A DNA stretch of 64,000 nt from Hyphomonadaceae bacterium (GTDB lineage Bacteria; Pseudomonadota; Alphaproteobacteria; Caulobacterales; Aquidulcibacteraceae). The translations under genes and the position numbers were made by a program. Positions 1 to 9,183 of this stretch are shown here, one piece after another (position 1 is the stretch's first letter; each line of letters begins with the position of its first letter). The stretch is from positions 45,840 through 109,839 of the forward strand of contig JAEUMT010000043.1 of assembly GCA_016791365.1 (NCBI GenBank), in the 5' to 3' direction. A model generated the notes under the pieces. It saw only the letters and a program-made list of their open reading frames with translations, searched no databases and was not told where the DNA came from.

Positions 1-2
1 AT

Positions 3-2660
3 GACGTCCTGGAAGGGCGCTCCGGCGATGACGATATCCACGGAGGCGCTGGCGATGATACTCTCACCGCTGGCCGAGGCGCCGACATCGTCTTCGGAGA
101 TGATGGAAATGACGCGATCTATGCGTTGGGGGGATCGGGCCTATCGAGTTCTGTCATCGCACACGCTGGAAACGGCAACGACCAAATCACTATCGATCGA
201 TCTGCAGACGTGGATTCAGCTGCGATATTTGGCGATGCAGGCGACGACTCGGTCACAATTCTGAACTTTAATGCGAGCGATCCGCTAGGGGCTGGCTTTC
301 AGCTAGATGGCGGCGACGGCGTCGATACTCTTGAAGTGTTCTATTCAACCTCAGGAACAACGACATTCTCAATAGTGGCTGGCGGGACCGTGGCCGGGGG
401 CATGTCGATCGCCAACTTCGAACGTGTGCGCATCACGCTTGCGGGCAATGGTCACGACACTGTTTACGGCGGCGAGTTCGATGATTTCATAAGCACCGGC
501 GGCGGTGTCGATACGGTGTTCGCCGGCAATGGAAACGACGAGATCCGTCTCGGTGTTGGCGCTGATGTTGCGCACGGCGGCGGCGGCGACGATTTTATCC
601 AAACTTCGAATGCCGATTCCGCGGACCAGCTCTTTGGCGACGACGGAAATGACTACATTACCAGCGTCGCCTTGAACGGTTCTGTGTTCGACGGTGGTCA
701 AGGCGTCGATACCTTGGAGACTTCTTTCAGTGGATTCTCCAGCGGCCTCAACTTGACATTGGCGCCGTTCAGTGGCGGCGGCGTGTCGATCTCGGGTTTT
801 GAGGCCTTTCGTGTTCGTGGAACGAACTTCAACGACAATCTAACAGGCGGCGATTTCGCGGACATTCTCAATGGTGGCGGAGGCGGTATCGATCTGCTTT
901 CAGGCGGTGCAGGTGACGATACGCTTTACGGAGACGATGGCGATACGCTCAACGGTGGGGCAGGGGCCGACTTCTTGAGCGGCGGCGCCGGTGGTTCGAC
1001 CATGCGCGGCGGAGCGGGCGACGACATATATTATGTGCGTGGCGCCGTTGATTCAATCGTCGAAGCGGTCGGTGAGGGTGTCGATACAATTCAATCCGAG
1101 GTTTCCTATTCACTGACGGCGGCCAATGTTGAGAACTTGGTTCTGCTTGATGCCGGTATCAACGACAGCCGAACGCGAACCGGAACTGGCAATGCTGTTG
1201 ACAATCTGATCATCGGCAATCTCGGCGTGAACATCTTGTCAGGCCTCGGCGGCAACGACACTCTCCGTGGTGGAGATCATGACGATACGCTTTTGGGTGG
1301 CGTGGGCGATGATTATCTCGACGGTGAAGTCGGCAATGATCTGATGATCGGTGGTGATGGCGACGACACCTTCGTCGTCAATTCACTCTGGGACGTGGCC
1401 CAGGAAGATTCGTCGTCCGGTGGTGCGGACGCTGTGTTTTCCTCAGTCTCATTCGAGATCGGCGCCAATGTCGAGACGCTGTTGCTCACTGGCGCCAGTG
1501 CAATTGATGGGCGTGGGAACGCGCTGAACAATACGATTACCGGCAATGGCGCCAACAACGTGCTGAATGGCGGCCTCGGCTCGGACAGGCTGTTTGGCGG
1601 CGATGGCGATGATGTCATCTTTTACGACGCCGCCGACGATCTTGCGAACGTGGAGGGCGGCGCGGGTGTGGATGTGCTGGCGTTCACGAGCGGCGCGCCG
1701 ACAACCTTTGACCTGGCCCTGCACGGCTTCGAATTCGCGGAGGAGCGCTTTCTCGATACTGGCGCAAACCCCTGGACGACGCGCACGGAACGTTACGATA
1801 CGGCCTGGCGGCTTGATCGCACGACGATCGCTTTTGATGACGGCACGAGCGAGATCACGGATTTCGACGTGTCGAACGGGGCGAGTTGGTCGAGTTTCCT
1901 GACGCGCCGGGACGCCTTGGGCCGTACCGTGGAAACATTGTTGACGTATGATGACGGCGTGCGTGATGCGACGATCCTTGATTTCAACCAGAGCGTCTTC
2001 TGGTCGAGCTTCGTCACGCGCAGCGACTCGCTCGGGCGTACGACCGAGACGTTGCTCATCCACGACGACGGCACGCGTGACACCACGAATTTCGACGGCG
2101 ACAATTCGCAGTTCTGGACGAGCTTTGTAACCCGGCGCGATGCGCTTGGCCGGACGACGGAGAGCTTGCTCATCCATGACGACGGCGTGCGTGATACGAC
2201 GAATTATGATGGCGACAATTCGCAGTTCTGGACCAGCTTCGTCACGCGCCGCGACGCTCTGGGGCGCACGACTGAGAGCTTGTTGATCCATGACGACGGG
2301 ACGCGCGATACGACAAATTTCGACGGTGACAGTTCTCAGTTCTGGACGAGCTTCGTGACGCGTCGCGATGCGCTTGGCCGAACGACCGAAAGTTTGCTCA
2401 TCCACGATGACGGCACGCGCGACACGACAAACTTCGATCCCGAAAACAATGTGTTTTGGGATAGTTTCGTAACCCGTCGCGACGCGCTGGGGCGCACGAC
2501 GGATACGTTGCTTATCTATGACGACGGCAGGCGTGACTCGACGGATTACGATGAGGCCAACGCCCACGATTGGGCGGACGTCGTCTATCGCTATGACAGC
2601 GCGGGTATCTTGACGCAGACAATTGTAACGTATGATGACGGAAGCATCATCGTTATCTAA
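3..2660 (+). CDS. RTX calcium-binding surface protein, 3' part (5' end outside window)
   Basis: The reading frame is open from the first bases, so the gene begins upstream and only about 885 C-terminal residues are present. The first 550 or so residues contain many RTX nonapeptides of the GGxGxDxLx type (for example GGAGDDTL, GGDGDDVI), which bind calcium in beta-rolls and are typical of secreted proteins exported by type I secretion. The last 266 residues switch to seven 38-residue repeats described separately. No enzymatic domain is seen in this part. Calcium-dependent folding after secretion is known for the family; a role in the envelope or S-layer/adhesion is inference. No secretion genes are visible next to it. 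Base composition of the first 1.5 kb looks less GC-rich than the housekeeping genes further right. Confidence 0.85.
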   Translation, partial: DVLEGRSGDDDIHGGAGDDTLTAGRGADIVFGDDGNDAIYALGGSGLSSSVIAHAGNGNDQITIDRSADVDSAAIFGDAGDDSVTILNFNASDPLGAGFQLDGGDGVDTLEVFYSTSGTTTFSIVAGGTVAGGMSIANFERVRITLAGNGHDTVYGGEFDDFISTGGGVDTVFAGNGNDEIRLGVGADVAHGGGGDDFIQTSNADSADQLFGDDGNDYITSVALNGSVFDGGQGVDTLETSFSGFSSGLNLTLAPFSGGGVSISGFEAFRVRGTNFNDNLTGGDFADILNGGGGGIDLLSGGAGDDTLYGDDGDTLNGGAGADFLSGGAGGSTMRGGAGDDIYYVRGAVDSIVEAVGEGVDTIQSEVSYSLTAANVENLVLLDAGINDSRTRTGTGNAVDNLIIGNLGVNILSGLGGNDTLRGGDHDDTLLGGVGDDYLDGEVGNDLMIGGDGDDTFVVNSLWDVAQEDSSSGGADAVFSSVSFEIGANVETLLLTGASAIDGRGNALNNTITGNGANNVLNGGLGSDRLFGGDGDDVIFYDAADDLANVEGGAGVDVLAFTSGAPTTFDLALHGFEFAEERFLDTGANPWTTRTERYDTAWRLDRTTIAFDDGTSEITDFDVSNGASWSSFLTRRDALGRTVETLLTYDDGVRDATILDFNQSVFWSSFVTRSDSLGRTTETLLIHDDGTRDTTNFDGDNSQFWTSFVTRRDALGRTTESLLIHDDGVRDTTNYDGDNSQFWTSFVTRRDALGRTTESLLIHDDGTRDTTNFDGDSSQFWTSFVTRRDALGRTTESLLIHDDGTRDTTNFDPENNVFWDSFVTRRDALGRTTDTLLIYDDGRRDSTDYDEANAHDWADVVYRYDSAGILTQTIVTYDDGSIIVI
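1860..2657 (+). repeat. Seven tandem 114-bp coding repeats (38 aa each)
   Basis: Unit starts fall at 1860, 1974, 2088, 2202, 2316, 2430 and 2544, exactly 114 bp apart, and the seventh unit ends on the base before the stop codon. The shared core reads roughly W-x-S-F-V-T-R-R-D-A-L-G-R-T-x-E, then LLIHDDG, then RDTTNFD. Units 3 to 5 are the most alike; the first and last have diverged most. The R-D-x-x-G-R and Y-D-D-G elements recall YD/Rhs-type repeats, but the spacing differs. Confidence 0.95.
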
Positions 2661-2749
2661 GTTGATGCGTGCTCCGAGCCTGGGTCTGCTAAGCGCCGGC
2701 ATACGGATGTATCGATGACGCCGAACCGGTGAATGCGACGAGGTGGGGC

Positions 2750-3661
2750 ATGTTTAGGTCCATTGGTGTGGCGGGGCGGCCTTGGGGTGAGCAGGAGCGT
2801 GCGCAATGGCGCGCCATGCAATCGCGGCGGCGCAGCTATGAGGCGGACGTGGTCGCGCCGATCGAGGCGTTGAGCGGTCGTTTTGAGCGCGTCGCGTACG
2901 GTCAAATCACATACGCTGACGACGCGTACACACTTTACGCATTGCGCAGCCGCGTGATCGGCGCGGCGCTGCCGAATGTCCTCGTGACCGGCGGCGTGCA
3001 TGGATATGAAACCAGCGGCGTGCTTGGCGCGCTGGCGTTTCTTGATGAGATCGCGGGCGATTATGATGGGCGCGTCAACCTGTTGGTCGCGCCGTGCGTC
3101 AGTCCTTGGGCTTACGAGCGCATCAATCGTTGGAACTACGACGCGATCGATCCCAACCGCAATTTCCGGTCGGACGGCCCTCGTGAGGCGACAGCGCTGA
3201 TCGATCTCGTGCGATCGTTCGCCGGCGATTACCTGCTGCACATCGATCTGCACGAAACGACGGATTCCGATCGGACCGAGTTCGGTCCTGCTTTGAGCGC
3301 GCGTGATGGAAAAACGTTCGAGGACGGCGAGGTGCCGGATGGATTTTATCTTGTGGCTGATAGCGCCGACCGCCAGCTTGAGTTTCAGCAAGCGATTATC
3401 GCGGCTGTCGAGCAGGTGACCCACATCGCGCCGGCTGACGCGCAAGGGGAGATCATCGGCTCGCCGGTGATTGCGCACGGCGTTATCGAGTATCCGCTGG
3501 CGAAGCTTTCGCTGTGCCCGTCGATCACAAATGCGCGGTTCAAGACGACGACCGAGGTTTACCCGGACAGCCCCCGCGCCACCCCTGAGATCTGCATCCG
3601 CGCGCAAGTGACCGCCGCGCGCGCCGCACTCGACTTTGCTCTCGGCGCATCAGAGCGCTGA
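2750..3661 (+). CDS. M14-family zinc carboxypeptidase-like protein
   Basis: The product of about 303 residues has the zinc-peptidase signature of the M14 family: GGVHGYE supplies the first His and Glu ligands, DPNRNF matches the substrate-carboxylate-binding Asn-Arg region, and LHIDLHE supplies the second His. A Glu near the C-terminus (TTEVY) could be the catalytic base. Family members release C-terminal residues from peptides or cleave murein or acyl amino acids; the substrate cannot be told here. No signal peptide is seen, so it is probably cytoplasmic. The ATG at 2750 is preferred because GAGGTGGGG lies just upstream; an in-frame GTG at 2729 would add seven residues. It stands alone, 89 bp after the RTX gene, and converges on the caspase-fold gene. 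Confidence 0.8.
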   Translation: MFRSIGVAGRPWGEQERAQWRAMQSRRRSYEADVVAPIEALSGRFERVAYGQITYADDAYTLYALRSRVIGAALPNVLVTGGVHGYETSGVLGALAFLDEIAGDYDGRVNLLVAPCVSPWAYERINRWNYDAIDPNRNFRSDGPREATALIDLVRSFAGDYLLHIDLHETTDSDRTEFGPALSARDGKTFEDGEVPDGFYLVADSADRQLEFQQAIIAAVEQVTHIAPADAQGEIIGSPVIAHGVIEYPLAKLSLCPSITNARFKTTTEVYPDSPRATPEICIRAQVTAARAALDFALGASER

Positions 3662-3687
3662 CGCGCCGGCTACTGCGGCAACGGATT

Positions 3688-6600
3688 TTACGGCGCGCCG
3701 CCCGACCTCACGATCTGGAACAGGGGAGCAATCGCGGCCGTGTCGCCCTCCGCGGTGCGGCCGTAGAATTGGGGGGATTGCGCGCGCCCAGCTCTGTTCG
3801 TCAGGTTGATCACTTCGCTTTGCACAAACGAGCTGAGTTCCTGGCTATCGACGATTCCCAACTGGTCACGCTGATCCGCCCGATCCGATGTCAGCGCTTG
3901 CAGCAGAGCGAAGGTGAACACGCCATGGCCTCCGCCCCAGGAAGAGCGTTCGCGTGAAACCTGCTGCTCGGTCGAGCTGGTGAAGATGTAGGTTTCGCGC
4001 TGCAGGTTAAGGGTCCGATTTGCCAGGCCCATGTTCACGGCGGCGAACGAGCGACAGGTGTCCAGAAACAGCAGGCTGCGCGCAGGGGTGTTTTGCACCG
4101 TCCGCTGCAGCGTATGCCCGGACACCATCAGGTAGTCGAAGAGCTGGCCGTCCGGCTGAATATCCATGCCGTAGGGCAGAAAATAATAGTTGCCGGTTTC
4201 GTCGGTTATGCCGTGGCCGGCGAGAAATATGACGACAGAGTCTTCGGGCTTCACACGGGCCGCGCTGGTGAGTTGGGCGAGGTGTCGCTCGATTGCGTCG
4301 CGCGTCGCGGGTCCGTCGCATCCCTCGCCATTGTCGCACAGGGTCGTGACGTGGACCTCGTTGAACGCCGAGGTGCTGGCCTGCGAACGCAGCACGTCGG
4401 CAAAAGCGCGGGCGTCCGCGATGGCATATTCGAGTGACCGCAGCCGCGTGAGGTTGCGGTTGCGATAGGCGTTTACGCCGACAACGACGGCGTGGAGGTT
4501 GCCGACCGCCGGCCTGCCGTTGAGGATTTCGACAGCCTCAAGGTCGCGTGTGCCGAGTTCAAATGTATCGGCGTCGCTCTCATCATTGAGCGATCGCGCG
4601 ATGACCGTTACTCGCGCCGCGCCCGGCGGCGCCGGGATGCTGCGCGCGATGATCTCGCCCGTCGGAAGCTCTCTTGTCTGGTTCAAATAGGTGCGGCCAT
4701 TGACATCAATGCGCACGCCGTCGACTGGCCGGCCGCTCGGGGATTCCACCTGGAACGTCACCAGGAGCTGCGGTTCGGCGCCTGACGTGTCAAATTGCAC
4801 ATTCTGAATGCGTGCCACCGGCGGCGCGTTGGCGCGGACCAGCCGAGCGGCTTCCGTGGTGTCCTGCGAGACTCTGACGGCGTCCGCGTCCACGGTCCGC
4901 ACGCTTTCACCCGACGTGATCGCCGCGATGACGCCGCGAATAATGTCTGGCCTGAAAAAGTTGACGCACGTGCGATCGTTTGGTTCGCAGGACCGGTTGT
5001 AGCGGCTGCCTTCTATCCAGTACGGGGCCTCGTCGGGTCCGTTGTTGAGGTGCCATCCGATCAAATCGTCACCGCCCGGGGAGGCGACATAGTAGCCCGA
5101 AGGCGTCCAAAGCACCCATGACGACGTGCGCGCATCAACAAAGAGACTGAGCAGAGTGTCGCCTGTGTCGGCGTCGTGCCAGCTTGTGACGCCATTTTGA
5201 TAGTACGCCACCACGATGCGGCCCGAAGGCGTTATGTTGGTGCGCAACACCGCTTCCTGAGTCAAAACCAGCCAACGCTGGCTATTGTCGGAATTGTACG
5301 CGGCGAGAGAGGAGACGGCGCCGATGGCCGTAAAGCTGCCGTCGTTGGCGACATCGACGCTGTAGGAATAATTCGAAGCCAGATTGCTTTCATTGCGAAT
5401 GCCATCGCGGCCGTCTCTATCGCGCAGCGGCCGGCCGTTCATTTTCGGATCGGTCCCGACGATCCAGTCTGTGATGCGAAGGCGCTCGGCCTGATCGTTG
5501 TCGCCATCGAGGCGCGCGAGCTGCGTGCGCGCCGCCTCCTGGTTCACGCGCAGCGGATCGCCCGTTTGCGCATCTTCGAGCAACGCGCTGAGATTGAACG
5601 AAAGCGATCTGGAGTTGTCGTCCCGCAGCACAATTTGTTCGCCATTGCGCGACACGAGAAAACTCTCCGGTGTGTCGCGCGCGGGCAGTTCGTCGTACAA
5701 GCTCAATGAATAGTCCGGACGGCGGGTTTGGGCGATCACCTCGCCCGCGCCATTCACTGTGGTCAGGCACGGGTCGGTGTTGACGAAAGTCGCGCCGTCT
5801 TCGCCGTTTGGCAGCACCTCAATCACATTCTGATCGCTGCACACTTCGAAATCGCGGCTGGGCCCGCCATCCAGGGACCACCGCCGAATGCGTTCGTCGT
5901 CCTTGCCGGCGACGTTGCCGCTCAGGCCCGCGAACAGGTAGCGGCCACTGGCTGAAAATTCGACGCCGTTGGCCCATGTCGCGCTGACGTCTCGACCCGT
6001 GTTGTCTCGTAGCCCGCCGATTTCCATGGCGCGCTCATATCTGAGTCCATCCGCAACGCTGAACAGGGCCACGATAGTTGGTGAGTGGGTGTCACGCGCC
6101 CAGTAACTGACGACCACCTCGCGGCGGTTTTCGCTGTAGGCGGCGTCAACGGGATGGTGCGCCGGGGACTGCAGGTGAGCCTGCGGCGCGCGATTTTCCA
6201 GAACGTCCCGATAATAGCGAACCTTGCCGTCGAAACTCGTGGTGATGAGGCCGCGCGCGCCAATGAAGGCCAATGCGTTGACCCGGCCGGTGGTGCGTTC
6301 GTCGCCATAGTCGCGATCGCGCCGCGCCACGCTCCAGCTTGCCGTATTCCATACCCAAAGCCCGTTGCTCTCGGCGCCGGCGCGGTCATAGATCCCGGCG
6401 GCAAGCAAAGCGCCGTCGGGCGCGTAAGCGAGTTCCGCGATACGGCCGCGCGCGTCGAACGGTGTAGCAACGATTTCCCCGGTCTCGATGCTGAACACGT
6501 AGATTCGTGAAGCGCCGTCGCTGCGCGTCTCGCCGCCAGCGGCTATGAAGCGTCCATCTGGCGAAATCGCCACCGAACGCAAGGTGACTGAGCCCGCGTC

Positions 6601-6921
6601 CCTTTCGTAGTCGCGGGAGATTGGCACGCGGAAGCGCCGCAACGGGCGCAGCGTGTCCGCCCGCCAAAGGATGACAGTGCCATCACGCGAAGAGGTCGCG
6701 ATCAGCCTGCCGTCCGGCGTTTGGCTGGCGCGCGATATGGCGCCGAAGTGAACCTGTGACCCGAGCCGCAGGATGGGTGCGCTGTCGTAGGCGGCCGCAT
6801 TTTGCTGGCCCCAAGCCTGATATGACGAGCCGCCGGACGTCAGCATTCCAACGCAGGCGATGACAATTGCCCAACGCGCCATGACCATGAGCGTTTTGTA
6901 CGCACCGATTTGGGCCATCAT
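3688..6921 (-). CDS. Exported WD40-like / caspase-fold (C14) protein
   Basis: A 1077-residue protein with one N-terminal hydrophobic segment (signal peptide or anchor), a propeller-like region of WD40-type repeats over about residues 30-400 (for example ATSSRDGTVILW), a linker, and a C-terminal caspase-like domain at about 808-985. The catalytic dyad is visible: His in LAGHG (about 902) and Cys in LDTCRS (about 954). Bacterial caspase homologues are cysteine peptidases often tied to regulated death or signalling; the propeller probably recognises a partner. The start at 6921 is preferred over 6987 because GAGGGGGA sits directly before a double ATG and puts the hydrophobic segment near the N-terminus. 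It is divergent from the small lipoprotein gene; the 175-bp gap should hold both promoters. The target is unknown. Confidence 0.82.
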   Translation of the reverse strand: MMAQIGAYKTLMVMARWAIVIACVGMLTSGGSSYQAWGQQNAAAYDSAPILRLGSQVHFGAISRASQTPDGRLIATSSRDGTVILWRADTLRPLRRFRVPISRDYERDAGSVTLRSVAISPDGRFIAAGGETRSDGASRIYVFSIETGEIVATPFDARGRIAELAYAPDGALLAAGIYDRAGAESNGLWVWNTASWSVARRDRDYGDERTTGRVNALAFIGARGLITTSFDGKVRYYRDVLENRAPQAHLQSPAHHPVDAAYSENRREVVVSYWARDTHSPTIVALFSVADGLRYERAMEIGGLRDNTGRDVSATWANGVEFSASGRYLFAGLSGNVAGKDDERIRRWSLDGGPSRDFEVCSDQNVIEVLPNGEDGATFVNTDPCLTTVNGAGEVIAQTRRPDYSLSLYDELPARDTPESFLVSRNGEQIVLRDDNSRSLSFNLSALLEDAQTGDPLRVNQEAARTQLARLDGDNDQAERLRITDWIVGTDPKMNGRPLRDRDGRDGIRNESNLASNYSYSVDVANDGSFTAIGAVSSLAAYNSDNSQRWLVLTQEAVLRTNITPSGRIVVAYYQNGVTSWHDADTGDTLLSLFVDARTSSWVLWTPSGYYVASPGGDDLIGWHLNNGPDEAPYWIEGSRYNRSCEPNDRTCVNFFRPDIIRGVIAAITSGESVRTVDADAVRVSQDTTEAARLVRANAPPVARIQNVQFDTSGAEPQLLVTFQVESPSGRPVDGVRIDVNGRTYLNQTRELPTGEIIARSIPAPPGAARVTVIARSLNDESDADTFELGTRDLEAVEILNGRPAVGNLHAVVVGVNAYRNRNLTRLRSLEYAIADARAFADVLRSQASTSAFNEVHVTTLCDNGEGCDGPATRDAIERHLAQLTSAARVKPEDSVVIFLAGHGITDETGNYYFLPYGMDIQPDGQLFDYLMVSGHTLQRTVQNTPARSLLFLDTCRSFAAVNMGLANRTLNLQRETYIFTSSTEQQVSRERSSWGGGHGVFTFALLQALTSDRADQRDQLGIVDSQELSSFVQSEVINLTNRAGRAQSPQFYGRTAEGDTAAIAPLFQIVRSGGAP

Positions 6922-7095
6922 TCCCCCTCGCGCCAACGCCGCTCTTTGTTGGGCTTCGCATCGATAAAGGTTGTTGTCGCGCATCATACGTCGGTGAGTT
7001 GGTCGAGCAATCGATAGTTCGATTGCGGCACGAAACCCGGAGTGCTATCACAACCAAGACGGCAGCTTTCGACAACCAACCAAACGGAGACGGAT

Positions 7096-7326
7096 ATGAG
7101 GGGCTATCTTGTTGCTTCGGCGATCGCCGTGTTGATGTGCGCGGCGTCCGGATGCACTGAAAGCAGCAGAACCGCGGATTTGACGGTCGTGCATACTCAG
7201 CAAGCGGTGGCCGCGGCGCCGGCCCCATGCCCGCAAGACGCGCCTATGGTCGGCGAACACTGCGCGGGTGTCGATCAAGTCGATCAGGCCGGGGCGGAGT
7301 TGCAAAATTCGGGCACCACTCCGTAA
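7096..7326 (+). CDS. Small lipoprotein of unknown function
   Basis: Encodes 76 residues. An Arg-bearing N-terminus, a hydrophobic stretch and a lipobox ending ASGC indicate a lipoprotein processed at Cys22 or nearby. The mature part is short, with a second Cys pair (PCPQ and EHCAG) that could form a disulfide. The ATG at 7096 is chosen because ACGGAGACGG lies 5-13 bases upstream and the signal peptide starts there; the longer reading from 7042 would bury it. It is followed after 39 bp by the HTTM-DCC gene and may be co-transcribed. No family is recognised. Confidence 0.65.
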   Translation: MRGYLVASAIAVLMCAASGCTESSRTADLTVVHTQQAVAAAPAPCPQDAPMVGEHCAGVDQVDQAGAELQNSGTTP

Positions 7327-7365
7327 CGATCGCTTCGGCCGGCTTCGACCGAAGACAAAAGCAAA

Positions 7366-9183
7366 GTGCGTCGAACGGTGATGTCGCGGCGATCTTGGCC
7401 CGTCGCAAGAATGTCCAATGCGCTGTTCGGTGTGGACGTGCGTTCGCTGGCGGCGATGCGAATTCTTCTCGCCGCCGGCATTCTCTTGCGGTTGCAGGAT
7501 ATCTACCCGCACGCCGAAGCGTTCCTGACGGACAGTGGAGTTGTTCCGCGCTCGCTGTTCTTTGAAACGGGCCCCGCCGAGGGTCTTTCGCTCTATTTTT
7601 TGAACGGAACGCCGCTATTTGCGGTCACGCTGCTGACGCTGAACGCTCTGGCGGCGGTGGCGCTGTTGTTTGGTTATCGCGCACGGCTTGCCGCCCTGGT
7701 GTGCTGGATACTCTCCATCTCGCTCACCCAACGCGCGCCGCTGATCGCGACCGGGGCGGACTATCTTGTCGGGTATCTGCTTTTCTGGGCGATGTTTCTG
7801 CCGACCGGAAGCGCCTTTGCTATTGATGCGGCGCTGCGCGAAGAGGCGCGCCCGCGCAGCCATCTAAGCGTCGCCTCGGCCGGCCTTCTGTTGCAGGCCA
7901 TGTATGTCTATTTTTTCGGCGCTTTGCTGAAGACGGGAGGCGCCTGGCACGCCGAAGGCTCGGCGGTGTATGCGGCGCTGCATCTGGAAACCGTCGTGAC
8001 CCCGCTGGGGCATTGGCTCCGCAATTTCCCGGACATCACCGTTCCGCTCACGCACGGGGTCTGGTGGCTGGAAGTGTTGAGCCCCGCGATCCTGTTTTTT
8101 CCGCTTTGGACGGCGCGCGTCAGGCTCATCGCGATACCGATCTTCATCGCGATGCATATCGGGTTCCGACTTTTTCTCGCGATCGATCAGTTCTGGATTT
8201 TCAGCATCGCCTCGCTCATCGCCTTCGTGCCGGGTATTTTCTGGGATTGGTGGGACAAGCGCTATTGGCGCGATCGGCAGCGAAGCATTGCCATTTATTA
8301 CGACCGTGACTGCGCGTTTTGCCGGAAGATATCGCTTGTTCTTCGTCAGTTCTTCCTGCCCCACACCATTGCGGTCAAACCGGCGCAGGATGAGCCGGGG
8401 GTGGGTGAAGTTCTTGAACGAGAAAACAGTTGGGTCGTGATAGGCGACGATGGACGTCAGCGCTTGCACTGGCGCGCGCTTGTCTATGTAACGGAGCAAT
8501 CGCTGTTCATGCGGCCTTTGTCGTGGCTGCTGGCGCTTTGCGGGGCGCTTGGTCTGGGCAGGCGCACCTATGAGGTCATCGGGCGCAACCGCAGCAGCTT
8601 GTCAAAGCTCGTGCCGGCGCCCGGGAGGGCGTTTCGGCTGAGCGCGCCCGTTCAAATCGGGTTGGCTGTGGTGCTGGTGTTTTCGCTCGCTTGGAATCTG
8701 CGCACGCATGTTGCCGTGCTCCGCGAAGCGCTGCCCATGGAACATCCCATGGTGCGGACGGCGCGCGCGTTTCAGCTGCTGCAGCGTTGGCGCATGTTCG
8801 CGCCGATCCCGCAGCTGGATTATGTGGCGCCCGTTGTCGAAGCCCGCCTCGAAAATGGCGGCGCTGTCGACATGATCAATGGCCGCCCCGGCGCGCCTGC
8901 GTATGAGTGGCCGACTTATCCGGTCGAGGCCGTCCGCTCGCCGCCATGGCGCGCCTATTTCAATGGCGTGACCTTCCATTTGCCAGGTTTATCAACGCGC
9001 TACTTCACCGCCTACGCCAGCTACATTTGCAGGTCCTGGAATCGTGACCACGCTGATGGCGAAGACATGGAATCGTTGAAGCTGACCTTGTTGAAGGGCC
9101 GCACGCTTTCAAACTTCGACAGCGATCGCAGTGGCCGCGAAGAGATGAATTTCAGATGCGTCGACCGGATGGCGCCGTATTAG
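7366..9183 (+). CDS. HTTM-domain membrane protein fused to a DCC (DUF393) thiol-oxidoreductase-like domain
   Basis: About 605 residues. Residues 20-300 form a multi-pass HTTM region related to vitamin-K-dependent gamma-carboxylase (opening motif LFGVDVRSLAAMRI). At about 310 a DCC domain begins with YDRDCAFCRK, including the CxxC pair that defines that family of thiol-disulfide oxidoreductase-like proteins. A further membrane helix (about 430-448) and a soluble tail follow. HTTM proteins occur near secretion and envelope genes, but their bacterial substrates are mostly unknown. The start is uncertain: GTG 7366, ATG 7381 or ATG 7411 are possible and none has a clear ribosome-binding site. Its 3' end overlaps the opposing gene by 4 bp. 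The two genes facing it also encode membrane proteins, suggesting a shared function. Confidence 0.78.
   Translation: MRRTVMSRRSWPVARMSNALFGVDVRSLAAMRILLAAGILLRLQDIYPHAEAFLTDSGVVPRSLFFETGPAEGLSLYFLNGTPLFAVTLLTLNALAAVALLFGYRARLAALVCWILSISLTQRAPLIATGADYLVGYLLFWAMFLPTGSAFAIDAALREEARPRSHLSVASAGLLLQAMYVYFFGALLKTGGAWHAEGSAVYAALHLETVVTPLGHWLRNFPDITVPLTHGVWWLEVLSPAILFFPLWTARVRLIAIPIFIAMHIGFRLFLAIDQFWIFSIASLIAFVPGIFWDWWDKRYWRDRQRSIAIYYDRDCAFCRKISLVLRQFFLPHTIAVKPAQDEPGVGEVLERENSWVVIGDDGRQRLHWRALVYVTEQSLFMRPLSWLLALCGALGLGRRTYEVIGRNRSSLSKLVPAPGRAFRLSAPVQIGLAVVLVFSLAWNLRTHVAVLREALPMEHPMVRTARAFQLLQRWRMFAPIPQLDYVAPVVEARLENGGAVDMINGRPGAPAYEWPTYPVEAVRSPPWRAYFNGVTFHLPGLSTRYFTAYASYICRSWNRDHADGEDMESLKLTLLKGRTLSNFDSDRSGREEMNFRCVDRMAPY

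Noticed and set aside
1860..2657. Possible CRISPR or minisatellite array
   Set aside because: Units are contiguous and in frame, with no spacers; this is a protein repeat.
1449..2702. 417-aa open frame on the minus strand across the RTX repeats
   Set aside because: Antisense shadow created by codon bias and the repeats; no start signal or domain.
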